This document shows positions 45,645 to 57,379 of a DNA stretch of 64,000 nucleotides, piece after piece. A program made the translations under genes and the position numbers. Each line of letters opens with the position of its first letter. Position 1 is the first letter of the stretch. This stretch comes from Juglans regia (Eukaryota > Streptophyta > Magnoliopsida > Fagales > Juglandaceae): assembly GCF_001411555.2 (NCBI RefSeq), contig NC_049901.1, forward strand, positions 36,094,838 to 36,158,837. Reading direction: 5' to 3'. The notes under the pieces were generated by a model. That model was not told the DNA's origin, searched no databases, and was given only the letters and a program-made list of their open reading frames with translations.

Positions 45645-47745
45645 AGATAATTGCTTGTCCACCACGACAACCAATAGAATCTATAGGGGGAGTTTGGTGA
45701 AGTGCTTTGAATCTTTGATAGCGAAAATTGGTTGAATCATGTGTGGCTTCCAAGAATGTAAAGCATAGTGCAAGTTGGTCAAATCACGTAAAAGCTTGAC
45801 TCCTGAGCATGTGATCAGGTCCCGATCAAATTGATCCAACTGCAAATTGATTGGATTACATGGGAGCCCGACTCTTGAGTATGTGATATGACCCCTATCA
45901 AATAGGTAAGAACAAGTAGGACCTCAATTTTCGAGCATGTTAGCAAGCATGTGATCTGACCAATGATCAAACTGCTTGGATCGCGTGGGAGCTTAGCTCC
46001 CAAGCATGTAGAGCATACCCATTCTCCATAAGTATCTGATCCCCAATTAAATTAGTTGGATCACGTTGGAGCTTGGCTCTTAAGCTCAAGATTCGTCTAC
46101 CGATGAAATAAATTGGATCACGTGGGAGAAAATTCCCTACGAGGTTAGCAAAGAGGTCTAGTACCTTGAGCGAGCAAACAGGTCTAGTACCTCGAGCGAG
46201 CAACAAAGCTCACCCCTTGGAGGGAAACAATGTGAGCACTAAATTGAGTGAAACTGTTCACACCCCCGGGCAAAGTGCTCATTGCATAGAGTGAGCAACA
46301 ACAACGAGCACTTCGCTCGGGAGGTGCACTAAAGTCCTCGCATTCAAGAGGGTGAGTGACATCATTGAAGGGATGCTCATCCCCCATGGGCAAGCAAGGC
46401 ACTTTTGTTCGTTCCCCAGATTGGCAAGTGTTTGCGACCTGGCTAGTAAAGGGTATCCTGTTGGCACGAGTAACAACATCTCACACTCGGATAAAAGGGT
46501 ATACTGCGAGGGTGAGCAAACAATGCTCCTCTTGAATGGTGGCCAAAAGATCTCACCCCAAGAAGTCCTCCTCCCAAGGGATGAGCATTCAAAAAATCAT
46601 TATAGTGATATTTGCATATTTGCAAAAGTGCTCATCCTGGGGGCACGCAAAACCCAAAACTGCTCACCGCTCGAGATAGATAAGCAACAACATCTCGCAC
46701 CTGTTGGGCGAGCACTTTGCTAGCATTACATGCCCGGGTCGGGTTACATGGGAGCTCGACTCCCAAACATGTGATAGGACCCACGATCAAATAGAATGAA
46801 TCATGTGGGAGCTCCCGAGCATGTAAAGCGTAGCGCAAATTGGTTGGATCACGTTGGAGCTTGACTCCTGAGCATGTAATCAAACCCCAATCAAATTGAT
46901 CTTATTATGTGAGAGATTGGCTACCAAGCACATATCCGATTCCTGACCAATTTGCTTGGATAATGTGAGAGCTCCTTACCCACAGGGTGAATAAAGAGAT
47001 CTTGAACCTCGGATGAGCAACAATGGTTGCATATAACTGAGCGAAAATGTTCACACCTCCGAGCAAAGTGCTCTTCAAGAAGGGCAAGCAACAATAGTGA
47101 GCAGCACTTTGCTTTGGGTGGGCACTAAAGTCCTCACATCCAAGAGGGTGAGTGATAGCACTAAAGGAATGCTCGTCCCTCATGGTTGAGCAAGGCACTT
47201 TTATTCGTGCCATAAAGACAAGTGCTCGCACCCTGGGGTGAGTAAAGGGTATACCACTGGGGATAGCAACAACATCTAGTACTTTGACAAAAGGGTGTCC
47301 CACTAGGGCAAGTAAACAACGCTCCTTTTGAATGACAACCAAAAGATCTCGCCTCGATAAGTGCTCCTCCCAGAGATGAAAAAATTATGTAGTGATATTT
47401 GCAAAAGTGTTTGACGCGCAAAGCGAGCAACAACATCTCACACCACTGGGTGAGCACTTTGCTTGCATTACATGCTTAGATATCGTGCTTGATTTCCATA
47501 AGTATCTGAATTCCGATCAAATCAGTTGGATTATATGGGAGCTTGGCTCCTGAACATGTAAATCGTACAAATCACCAACAATATCTAATCAAGTCCGCAA
47601 CAAAAGTTTCTATTAGAAATCTCCATCTCAAAACCATCAAGCCAACAACACGAATACCCACGAAAAACCTCATTCTCATAACCATTGAGTTAATGGTAGA
47701 AATACCCATAAGAAATCTTTTCATCTTTGACCCACAGTAATGGCA
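45645..47745. repeat. Repeated non-coding region, probably inside of a decayed LTR element
   Basis: The phrase TTGGATCACGTGGGAGCTTGG, followed by CTCCCGAGCATGT, recurs in variants many times (for example about 45850, 46050, 46105, 46735, 46845 and 47520). At a larger scale, 46340-46735 recurs at 47085-47475 with a period of about 740 bp (for instance 'gagcactttgctagcattacatgc'). No gag or pol is seen. Open frames are broken and follow the repeats. Confidence 0.5.
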
Positions 47746-48350
47746 CCACTGTGGGTCTCTGGTGCGAAAGTGAAGATATTTATTGTTATTTCCACTGTGG
47801 GTTGCGACGTGGTCAGATCCGATCACGTTGACGTGGTCATCCATCTTTGCCGTGGCTCATGCCATAGTTGACAAATAAACATGGCTCCACATTTCTCTAA
47901 AGAAGAAGATGTTTGAAGCAAAAGGAGAAGAGAAAGAACAGAATAATGAAGAACAAGAATAGGGTAGATAGAGAGTGGGGAGTGCAAAAGAAGATGAAAC
48001 ATGTTTTGGAGATTTCTAATTGTTATCAGTTAGTTTGATTTTGATCAGAGATGTGTTTGCCGAATTTGATTTGATGTAGAGGAAGTTTAGTTAGTTCAGA
48101 TCTATGGCAGGGGCATTTTAGCCTAGCCCGGGTCTCTTGTTAGGGCAGCTTGGTCGAACTAGCATTTGTAGTAAGGGCATTTCAGTCCAACATGGCATTT
48201 AGAGGGATATTTTAGTCCAAGTTATCACATGAATTCCTAATGGGTAGAGTTTAAACTCGCTCTTTTATTATAAATAGATTTATAGGTCCTAATCAGATAT
48301 TATAATTAAATCTGATTCATCTAAATATTTTCAATAACCCCACTGTTCTT
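47746..48350 (-). repeat. Probable LTR of the preceding element
   Basis: On the minus strand, a TATTTATAATAAAAG TATA-like site (about 48257-48285) is followed farther on by CCCACAG and then GTGGTGCCATTACTGTGGGTC, which resembles a gypsy primer-binding region at the LTR-to-internal junction (about 47728-47748). No partner LTR was found, so the boundaries are loose. Confidence 0.3.
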
Positions 48351-48483
48351 GGCCAACATTTTATTTATTTTTATCAAAATGATAAAATCAAAATCCTTGT
48401 GGGTGCTTTGTTTGGGCAATCTATTATTCCTTTTGACATTCACATTTTTCACTATTTTTTTTTTCAAAAAGTTGCATCCTAAC

Positions 48484-51400
48484 TATTAATGCCTAAAATT
48501 GCACAACGGGCCGGAAGGGAGTAAGGAATTATCCCCAACCCACGATGGTGATTCGGGCTTCCATGCGGAGCCTTTCGCTTTCATCCATGAAATAATAAAT
48601 AACAAACGAATAAAAATAAATAAATAGAGACATAGAAATTTACGTGGTACGTAGTTCGGCATAAAAGGCTATGCCCAAGAGTTGTTTGAGGGTAAAATCC
48701 ATTATGATAGATGCTTTTACAATTTCTCATGACCTCACAAATCACACAATACAATGAAGAATTCTAGGATTTCAAGAGGTTGAAAGATGATGTCTCCCTT
48801 GAGAGAGATCTGGTGGAGTCGCTATGTGTGGTGGAGTTTGTATGTAGAGATCTTCTCATTTTATAGAGATTTATTTTCTTCCTTGGAGTGATAGAATCTA
48901 ACTTGGCTCGTGAAACCTTTTTTCTTTTAGAAGTTTGAGCCAACTTATTTTGGTTGATCTCTTTCTTGCCTTATCTGTTGGCTTTATCTCTTCCTTCATT
49001 ATTAGTGATATGTTTGCAAAGGGCTGGACCCAATCAATTTAGTCCCTAACATATTCGCGATTCTTAAAGTCAACTTGTTTATCAATAAGGTCTTGAGAAT
49101 CTTCAAGTCAATCATGATATAGTGATAGAGGTCATATGTAAAAACTATAGAAAAATCGATTCTGGGAACTAGTCCATAGTTTGTCACTGTTATGCAATGC
49201 AATGACGATCTCCATAAACGGTTCTCAAGAAGAACTCGTGAAACTTGTAGTGAGGGCCTTCGAGGATGGGCCTTTGTATAGTTTGTTTGTAAGAACGTTT
49301 GAGTAATAATTGAGTGTATTGGTAATTGCATGTGATTGTTTATCGTTAGTAAAGTGCACGTATTTCCATGGCTGGTGATCATTTTTGTTTTTCGGTGCCA
49401 TAAGTGGATTTTGCCCTGTGCCACAATTTTTCATTGGCGCTTAATCTTTCTATTTGGATATTGATGTAAGAGTTTGTTTGTAGTAACCATTGCTTAAATG
49501 GTCAAAGAGCCTGTCGACACCCTGGATCTAACTTAGGTGATTACTAAGCCCGTCGACTCGTTCCTGAAGGAAAACCAAGCGAGGCGATTGTAAAGCTCAA
49601 AGGCTCTATCAAGAAGGTAACCCGTTGGTGGCGATTGTAGCGAGTGTAGACACTCAGCTTGTACATGGAGGGAGGGTGCCTCAACCGCGTTGATGTGAGT
49701 ATGGCGAGAGGATGCCTCGACTGCGTAACTCTGGCAATGCGAGTGTAGCAAGAGGATGTCTCGACTGTGTAACTATGGCGATGCGAGTGTAAAGAGAGGA
49801 TGCTTCGACCGCGTAACTCTGACGATGCGAGTGTAGAGGGAGGATATCTCGACCGCGTAAATCTGGTAATGCGAGTGTAGCAGAAGGATGCCTCGACTGC
49901 GTAATTCTGGCGATGTGAATGTAGCGAGAGGATGCCTCAACCGTGTAACTCTGGCGATGCGAGTGTAGTGGAAGGAATATTTGACCACGTAACTTTGGCG
50001 GTGCGAGTGTAGCAGGAGGATGACTAGACCACGTGACTCTAGCGATGAGAGTGTAATGAGAGGATGCCTTAACCGCGTCACTCTGGCGATGAGAATGTAG
50101 CAGGAGGATACCTAGACCACGTAACTCTAGCGATGCAAGTGTAGCGGGATGATGCCGCGACCGTGTAACTCTAGTAGTGAAAGTGTAGTAGGAGGATGCC
50201 TTGACCGCATTGACATTAAAGTTGAGGTCAACCGCTTTGTTACGGTGGGAGATAGAGCTCAATCGCACCAAAAAAAAAAAAAAAACAAAACAAACAGGTC
50301 AGATTAAATAATCCAAATCACAAGTTTGAGATTTACAAACCTGAGCCATTTTGCTTGAGTATGGGAAAGGCTGGTGACACATGGGTGATGCCCTTTGGCA
50401 GCTATGTTTTAGCAACAATGAGGACACGAGATGCCCGTGTTACTGAATAGTCTATTTTGATGATAACAAATTAATATGCTCGAGCGGTGCTTGAAAGGGT
50501 CTTCGTAATCAGTGTTTCGTGCCACGCAGGTGATTCCAAGCGAAGTATATACTCAGGGCGTACGACCACTAGTTTTCCCTTGAAACCTCGAGGAACTTTG
50601 TGGGAAAAATCTTCCAAAAGTCAATTTCATTAGTAAAAATAAAATAGCAAGTTTGAAAAGAAATAAAGCAGAGTAATTTGGTTGCTGTGTTCATTCCTTC
50701 ACTTAGGTTTTTTACTGTTGAGTGATTTGTGCATAATGGGGGTTGTTCTCCATCCTTTCTCGCCACAATTAGCTGCCCGTCATGCAGTGGTTGTTTGTTC
50801 GTTTATTGATTTTTCCTCTCCATGCACGATCAGTTGCCCACCATCTTTGCTCGCCATAATCAGTTGCCTTCTTTGGAGTTGTTGCTTGCCATAGGCAGTG
50901 CATTGCTTGGCGAGATCATTGCTCGAGATAGCGAGGAGCGGTGGGCACGGGCAGTGAACTTACACACTGTTTGTCATCTTCACGGGTGCCCCCTTGCGGC
51001 AAGAACTACAGATGGCAGTCTTTGTCTCTGGTTCGGTGGTCGGGTGAGCTTCAAAGCTAGAGGGGACTTTGAGATGATGGAAGGGTGTTGCCGCATGTAA
51101 TGGAGGTGGTGTGGAGCTCTACAATGGGGGAGCTTTTGTGTTTCGTGGGCCTTCACGACGGTGACAAAAAATGATTCGAGCGACAGTCGACAAACGGTAA
51201 GAATGGAGACGGACGGTGGTGAGGAACTCCATTGAGGTTGGGAACCTAGCTCGCCCGCAACATATGGTGTCCGCGAGCTAGGTGGTGGTCGGTGGCTGGA
51301 CCTTCGAGGTGCATAGTAACGTGCAACCTCTGTTCACAGCTATGTGGCCGATGTGATTGATTTCTGGCATCGAGGAAGCACCCTAAAGGTGATAGAAATC

Positions 51401-52416
51401 ACCGACGGTGTGGGTAGTGGTTGGTGGTGGCCTTGCCAGCTCACAAATGCTGGTGTGGGGGCTTCATCCACTCGTCGATCTTTGCCCACACTGTGCAAGG
51501 CATACACAGCGCATTGTTGAGGTGAGCGGCCAGTGGAGGGCTCTACTGTCGAGGTATCTCCGCTATGTGGGGTTGCAGGCTTCAAACATTGTCGGCGCTA
51601 TAAGGGTGGTGGCTGCAGGTCCTACCTATTGAAGGAACGGGTGCACGTCGTGCATCCCTTACGTGCATGCTACATGTTGCATGTGCAGTATGCTTCCCGT
51701 GTTCTTCCTCTATTTTAATGTTAGAATAAATAGTAGGAAATAGAAAAGTTGAGGAGATCTTATCTTTTTTTTTAAGACGATGAATATGTTTCTCCCAATT
51801 TCGATGCAGAAGATTTCGTTGATCCTATAGACGACGCTAATTGTTAATGCCTAAAATTGCACAATGGGACGAAAGGGAAGAAGGAATTATCCCTGGCCCA
51901 CAATAGTGCTTCAGGCTTTCATGTTGTGCTCTTTACATTCATCCATGAAATAATACATAACAAGTGAATAATAATAAATAGAGACATATAAGTTTACGTG
52001 ATTTAGTATAAAAGTCTACATCCACGAGTTGTTTGAGGGTGAAATCCATTATGATAGATGATTTTACAATTTCTCATGGCCTCACATATCACTCAATACA
52101 ATGGAAAGATCTTGGATTTTAGGAGGTTGAAGACGATGCCTCACTTGAGAGAGACCTGGTGGAGTCGTTAAGTGTGGTGGAGTTTATACGTAGAGAGCTT
52201 GTGGAGAGTCCCTCCTTAATTTGTAAAGATCTTCTCTTTTTATAGAGATTTGTTTTCTTCCTTGAAGTGATAGAATCCAACTTGTCTTGTGAAGCATTTT
52301 CCTTTTAGGAGTCTGAGCCAACTTCTTTTGATTTATCTCTTCTTTGCCTTATCTCTTCCCTTATTATTAGTGATAAGTTTTCAAAGAGCTTGATCAAGTC
52401 AATTTAGTCTCTAACA
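48484..52416 (-). mobile_element. LARD-like LTR retrotransposon without coding capacity
   Basis: LTRs at 48484-49051 and 51842-52416 share text throughout (for example 'taatgcctaaaattgcacaa' and 'aatccattatgatagatg'). Both end in CTAACA. Identical CTAAC duplications flank the element (48479-48483 and 52417-52421). Next to the right LTR the minus strand reads TTAGCGTCGTCTATAGGA, like the GGCGCCGTCTGTGGGA region that follows the 5' LTR in many plant gypsy elements, which sets the orientation. The 2.8-kb interior has no gag, protease, reverse transcriptase or integrase, so it must move with proteins from elsewhere. Confidence 0.85.
49685..50215. repeat. 44-bp minisatellite, about 11-12 units
   Basis: A 44-bp unit that begins GTAACTCTGGCGATGCGAGT and continues GTAGCGAGAGGATGCCTCGA recurs in tandem with 70-90% identity by eye. 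There are eleven full units and a partial first one. It lies inside the LARD-like element. The long minus-strand frame here exists because of the repeat; 44 is not a multiple of three, so the frame cycles through all phases and has a 44-residue period. Confidence 0.85.
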
Positions 52417-52636
52417 CTAACTTTCAAGGTATACAATTTACATTTCAAAATACTAGGTTGTTGTTTTTTTTTCAATGTGTACATCAAAGTATCAAAACCC
52501 TCAATTTCCATTTCATACTACCATTTATTTTTAGTTTTACCCCACTTTTCCTAAAATATTCTCATTGGAAGCTTCTAAAAATAATGAAACTACAATTAAT
52601 AGAAACAATATTGGAAGAACAAAAAAGGGCAACAGG

Positions 52637-53312
52637 TAAGGGTGGCAATCCTTGTTTGCAAGTCATATTTGTGTCGTGTCAAATCATAGATATAGGTCAA
52701 TTTGAATACGACTCGTTAAGCTAAATGGATCATACATTCGAATCTTAACACAATCAATTTAAATAATGAGTCGTGTAATATCACCCGTTTAATAATTAAT
52801 TAGAAATGAGTCAACACGATATTACTAATTTCAACCTATTTCGTATAAATGGGTTGAATTAACCCGCATAACCTATTTAACATGATTAACATAATTTCAT
52901 ATAAAAGTTAAAATTTATATTTATTAGTAGCCATGATATCTCAAAAAAATAATAAGACTACTTATGAATAAAAAATATCAATATTTTTTAGATTTTAACC
53001 TAAAATTTGCCTATAATAAAATCAATATTGCAGACCCAATAATAACAAATATGAGCATAGGTTTAGAACTACAATCTCAACAATAAAAATACAAGTATAT
53101 TGAGAAATACCAATATTATAACCCAATAATAATAAAATTTAAACGAGTTATTGTTGATTGATTTTGAGTTAAACAGGTTGACCAATTTATTATTTGTGTT
53201 TTAGTGGGTTAACTCGTTTTGATCCGAACCCATTTATATAAAATTCAAACTCGTTAATTTCGTACTATGTCCGCATTGAGTTTACGAGTTGTGACATATA
53301 TTACCACCTCTA
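52637..53312. mobile_element. hAT-type MITE
   Basis: The ends TAAGGGTGGCAAT (left) and, as reverse complement, TAGAGGTGGTAAT (right) are inverted repeats. Flanks GCAACAGG (52629-52636) and GCAATAGG (53313-53320) match at seven of eight bases, the target size of hAT elements. The subterminal regions carry AACCCG/GGGTTA and GACTCGTTAA repeats. It has no gene. Confidence 0.75.
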
Positions 53313-53320
53313 GCAATAGG

Positions 53321-54773
53321 TACCAACAAATTATCCTATCTTTTGTTATTTTTACTAAATTTTTAGTTGTTTTAAAATTTTTTATTTTTATTTATTAAAT
53401 TCTAACTTAATTAGTTAATAGTGGATGCATGATTTCACATTTCTAGTGATGGTATTTTATAAACTTTACTCTTAAGATTGGGTGAATTATAAATAACATG
53501 AGACTATTATATCGAGAGTTGAGTGTTAATAACTTAATCTAGACTTATTTGTTTATGTACGATGTAACGTCTAAGACACTATGTTAAGAGATAATAAACC
53601 AATGTCAAATCTATGCCTGGAATCTTAATGTAATCTCAAATCTGGATTTGATTGGACGCAAAATGTGGCTTTTGTCATGATTACACTCTCTAATCTTCTA
53701 ACCTAATCACATCTCTAACGTTGTAAAAAATAATGAAATCAAAAAGTTCCTCGTCCAATAATTTACAGACACGATGTCATACATGAAAAAAGCCATAAAA
53801 ATCAACATGACAGATGTCGATTTTTTGTGTTGTCGAATTTTAAATGGAAGATGTTAACACCGTACACGTGGCCATTTAGTAGAGCTGTAGAGGCTGCTGG
53901 ATCAATCATTCATGGGTTAGCTTCATTTAACTGACTTATAAAATAAATGGGCCATCGACCTTGTAATCGATGATAACATAAGATTCTTGTCCAAACTTTC
54001 TTGATGTAAAAAGAAATGTTTTAATCATAAAAATATTTTATAAAAATAAATTTATAAATTGACGTAATTTGATATGATATATTAAATTATAAAATTATTT
54101 TTATTATAAAGTAGATTTTATGTATCCTATAAAATTATATCAATTTATGAATTAATTTTTATAGAATCTCTTTATGACTGTAACACTTCTCTTAGATAAA
54201 ACTCTTGATTATTAATAAAAAAATAATTTTTAAAATTTTAGAATGTGTAAGTCTCGCACATTTAAAAAGAATGATAAATATGAGACTCATATAAAAAAAA
54301 AATCACTTTTTAATAGTGTGACTCACTTTTATTTAAAAAAAATGAGTACACGAGACTTATACACATTATAATTATATCTAGCATTTCTCTTATTAACAAT
54401 TAAAGCAAAACAAGGGACGTGACAAAACTTTAATAGCAAAAAGCTTTTAAAACGTGATACATATTATAACTTCTTTTTAACTCAAGAGTGTATAATGTGT
54501 TGGAAGTGATGGTTTAGATACGGGTACAACATTATAAACGAAGTAACATTTTAAAAAGTCCAGTGCGTTTTCCTCAAACATAAACCATCATGGTAAAATA
54601 TTTTTTACTGTTTTTTATAATAATATATTTTTTACTGTTAATACCAAATAATAATATGAATAGTGGTATAAATACAATATTTTTGAGACTCTTTTTATCA
54701 CCCCGTTTTAAATGAACGACAGTTATTAGGAACTTGAAATCCAAATAATAAAAAAATCAATATTTTTATAAAG
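53321..54773. other. AT-rich intergenic DNA with a small hairpin repeat
   Basis: An inverted repeat AATGTGTAAGTCTCG (54242-54256) and CGAGACTTATACACATT (54351-54367) bounds a 126-bp hairpin, probably a small MITE. 54020-54180 has a self-complementary 'aaaattatatcaatttat' type region. No gene was recognised. Confidence 0.4.
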
Positions 54774-54893
54774 CTTTTTTTTTTTTTTTTCAAACCATCA
54801 GTAATATTTATTGCAAAAAAAATCAACAATTTAGTCATTACAAGATTGTTCCTTCGTGACAATATACATAATCTGCGTAGGCCTCTCTTGTAA
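54774..54893 (-). other. 3' end and poly(A) tail of the LINE
   Basis: The T run at 54774-54790 is a poly(A) tail on the minus strand. It follows about 100 bp of 3' untranslated sequence after the RNase H stop at 54894. A poly(A) end is expected of L1-type LINEs. Confidence 0.65.
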
Positions 54894-55298
54894 CTAAAAT
54901 TTTTCATTTGTTTGCGTAAGAGCCAATTTTGCTAGTAGATGAGCCACTTCATTTGCTTCTCTGTAGTTGAATATCACCTTCGATCCAGGCCATTCCTTCA
55001 GCATTAATTGGGTATCATACACCGAAGATCCATACTCTGTGTTGAAATCTTCATTACTGTTAGTCGCATTTACAATAACTTGAGAGTCTTCTTCAAATTC
55101 TACTCTAGCAAAGCCCAGATCAGCACATATCTCCATTGCCTTCCTTAAAGCCATACTTTCAACTATAATAGGTTTCATGTTATAGCTATAGTTTGTGCAA
55201 ACACAGGCCATAATGTCACCTAACTCATCCCTGATAATGATGCCCAACCCTGTCTTTTTTTCCTGATCATCCACAAATGCATCCCAGTTAGTCTTCAC
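54894..55298 (-). pseudogene. LINE RNase H domain
   Basis: The minus-strand frame from 55298 reads K-T-N-W-D-A-F-V-D-D, then G-L-G-I-I-I-R-D-E-L-G, I-V-E-S-M-A-L-R-K-A-M-E, E-E-D-S-Q-V-I-V-N-A and N-E-V-A-H-L-L-A-K-L-A. These are the successive motifs of the RVT_3 RNase H found at the C-terminus of many plant L1 elements. The acidic residues D, E and D of the active site are all in place. The frame of 134 codons is open to its natural end, but upstream parts of the same ORF are broken. Confidence 0.8.
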
Positions 55299-57379
55299 AT
55301 ACCTATCAGCTGGTTTTTGCCATTATGCTGCACTTCTAGCTGTGGCTCCTCCTACTTGTTGGTCACACTCTTGAATCTGGGATTGAAGGATGTCCTTATC
55401 TGCACTAGCAGCTTTTATCACCTGTTGTGGGCTCTCAAAATTTTTCCCAAACACTACATAATTCCTTTTGATCCATATTCTTCTCATAATGAAACTAGAA
55501 AACTATGTAGCTTCAAGAGACAACCTTGAACTTAAATCCAACCATAAATCTTTAAAATCTAATACTGAATTTGACCATTTGGTAACTGGACTTAGAGATT
55601 CAGCCCACACATCACTAGCTGTAGGACAACTCCAAATAGCATGAAGAACTGATTCAACTTCCCTTTGGCAATTGGGCATAGGTCATTTTCAACCACCTTC
55701 TTCTTAAATAGATTCTGCATAGTTGGTAACAACTCGTGTGCTGCTTTCCATAAGAAGTGTTTAATCTTCCATAGAACTTGGAGGCTTCATATTTGTTGCC
55801 AATCAAAATCTACTTGCTGATAATCCAAAAGATTCCCCACGCTCCTGCCGTTTGGTTGTGTAATGCAAATGGTATGCACTTCTAACAGTAAACTTCACAT
55901 TAGCAATATATCCCCATATCATAGTATCTTGAGCACCCATTCTACTTTATGGTATTCTACATATCAATTCCCCTTCTTTTGGCTGAAAAAGCTGGGAGAA
56001 CAATTCTTTGTTCCAGCTGCTTGCACTATCTTCTAACAGTTCTGATACTAATGCATATTACCATGCAAAAGATGTATAGGAGACTGTACTTTAAAAGATG
56101 TAGGTCTAGGCATCCATTTTTCATGCCAGATTTGATAAACCTACCATTTCCAACTCGCCACATAATTCTTGCTTTGACCAACTCCAATGATGACCATATA
56201 CTCTTCCATATTAGAGATCGATTATATCCCAGCTTTGCCTCTAATAGATTACCATTTTTGAAATACTTCTCCCTCATAATTTTTGCCACTAAAGAATCAG
56301 GATTATTCTGCATTCTCCATATTTGTTTTTCAAGTATAGCTTTATTAAAAGATTCAAGATCTCTAAAACCCAATCCACCTTTCTTCTTTGATTCTCCCAT
56401 TTTTGTCCAACCTCTACACTGAATTCTATTGTGATTCTGCTTATGACTCCACCAAAATTTTCCTATCATAGTATTAATTTCCTTGAGCAGTTTCTTAGGC
56501 AGCATGAAGACACTCATTGTGTATGTTGGAATTGCTTGGATTACTGTCTTAAACATGATCCTTCCCTGCCTGAAAGAGAAATGTGTTTTTCCAACTAGAT
56601 ATCTTAGTCCAAATTCTTTCCTTTATGGATCTAAAATAGTAATACTTTGATATGCCCACCATTGAAGGTAACCCCAAGTATCTTTCATAATTATTACTTA
56701 TAGATAACCCAGTAGCTCTCACAAGCTGTTGTTTAACCACTTCTATAGTATTAGAACTAAGAAAGACAATTGTTTTTATCTCTGTTTAGACTTTGATCGG
56801 ATGCCTTCTCATACTTTTCAAATAGCTCTTGTACCTTTTTTCACTTTTCAATTTTCGCTCCACAGAATAAGACACTATCATCAGCAAAAAGAAGGTGATT
56901 TATTTTTAAACCACCTCTTGAAACAACAACCCTTTCAACTCAACAACTTCCTCTGCATGATTCAATAGTGAACTAAATCCTTTTGCACACAATATGAAAA
57001 GGTAATGAGATATTGGATCTCCTTGCCTTATTCTTCTTTCTGACTTAAACATACCCCCAAGCTGCCCATTAACTATGACATAGTAGGTTGCAGTTGTAAC
57101 ACAACTCATAATCAATGATATCCATCTTCCCCCAAAACCCAAAACTTCTACATTACTGCTTCCAAAAAATTCCATTCAATTCGGTTATAGGCCTTGGACA
57201 TATCTAGCTTTAAAGCTATACTTCTTGTTTGCCCCTTATGTTTGGTCTTCATTGAGTGTATAACTTCATAGGCTACAATTACATTGTCTGTAATTAGCCT
57301 CTCAAGTATGAATGCACTTTGATTGCTCGAAATGATGAGATGTAGCACATGCTTTAGCCTATTTGCTAACACTTTTGAT
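55299..57379 (-). pseudogene. LINE reverse transcriptase, C-terminal half, and zinc-finger region
   Basis: In element order from 57379 downward: S-S-N-Q-S-A-F-I and L-K-L-D-M-S-K-A-Y-N-R-I-E-W (palm motif A, usually K-A-Y-D-R); a Q-G-D-P-I-S-H-Y-L-F region (usually Q-G-D-P-L-S-P-Y-L-F); an intact F-A-D-D-S-V-L-F catalytic block (about 56865-56890); Y-L-G-L-P; and a thumb with F-W-W-S-H and K-K-G-G-L-G-F-R-D-L. A zf-RVT-like C-P-N-C/H-A-I-W-S-C stretch follows near 55620-55690, leading to the RNase H. Several frame changes and stops split it. The enzyme would reverse-transcribe the LINE RNA at a nicked target; it cannot do so from this copy. Confidence 0.8.

Noticed and set aside
49681..50271. 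196-codon minus-strand open frame
   Set aside because: It is produced by the 44-bp minisatellite and has no known domain; its 44-residue period follows from the DNA repeat.
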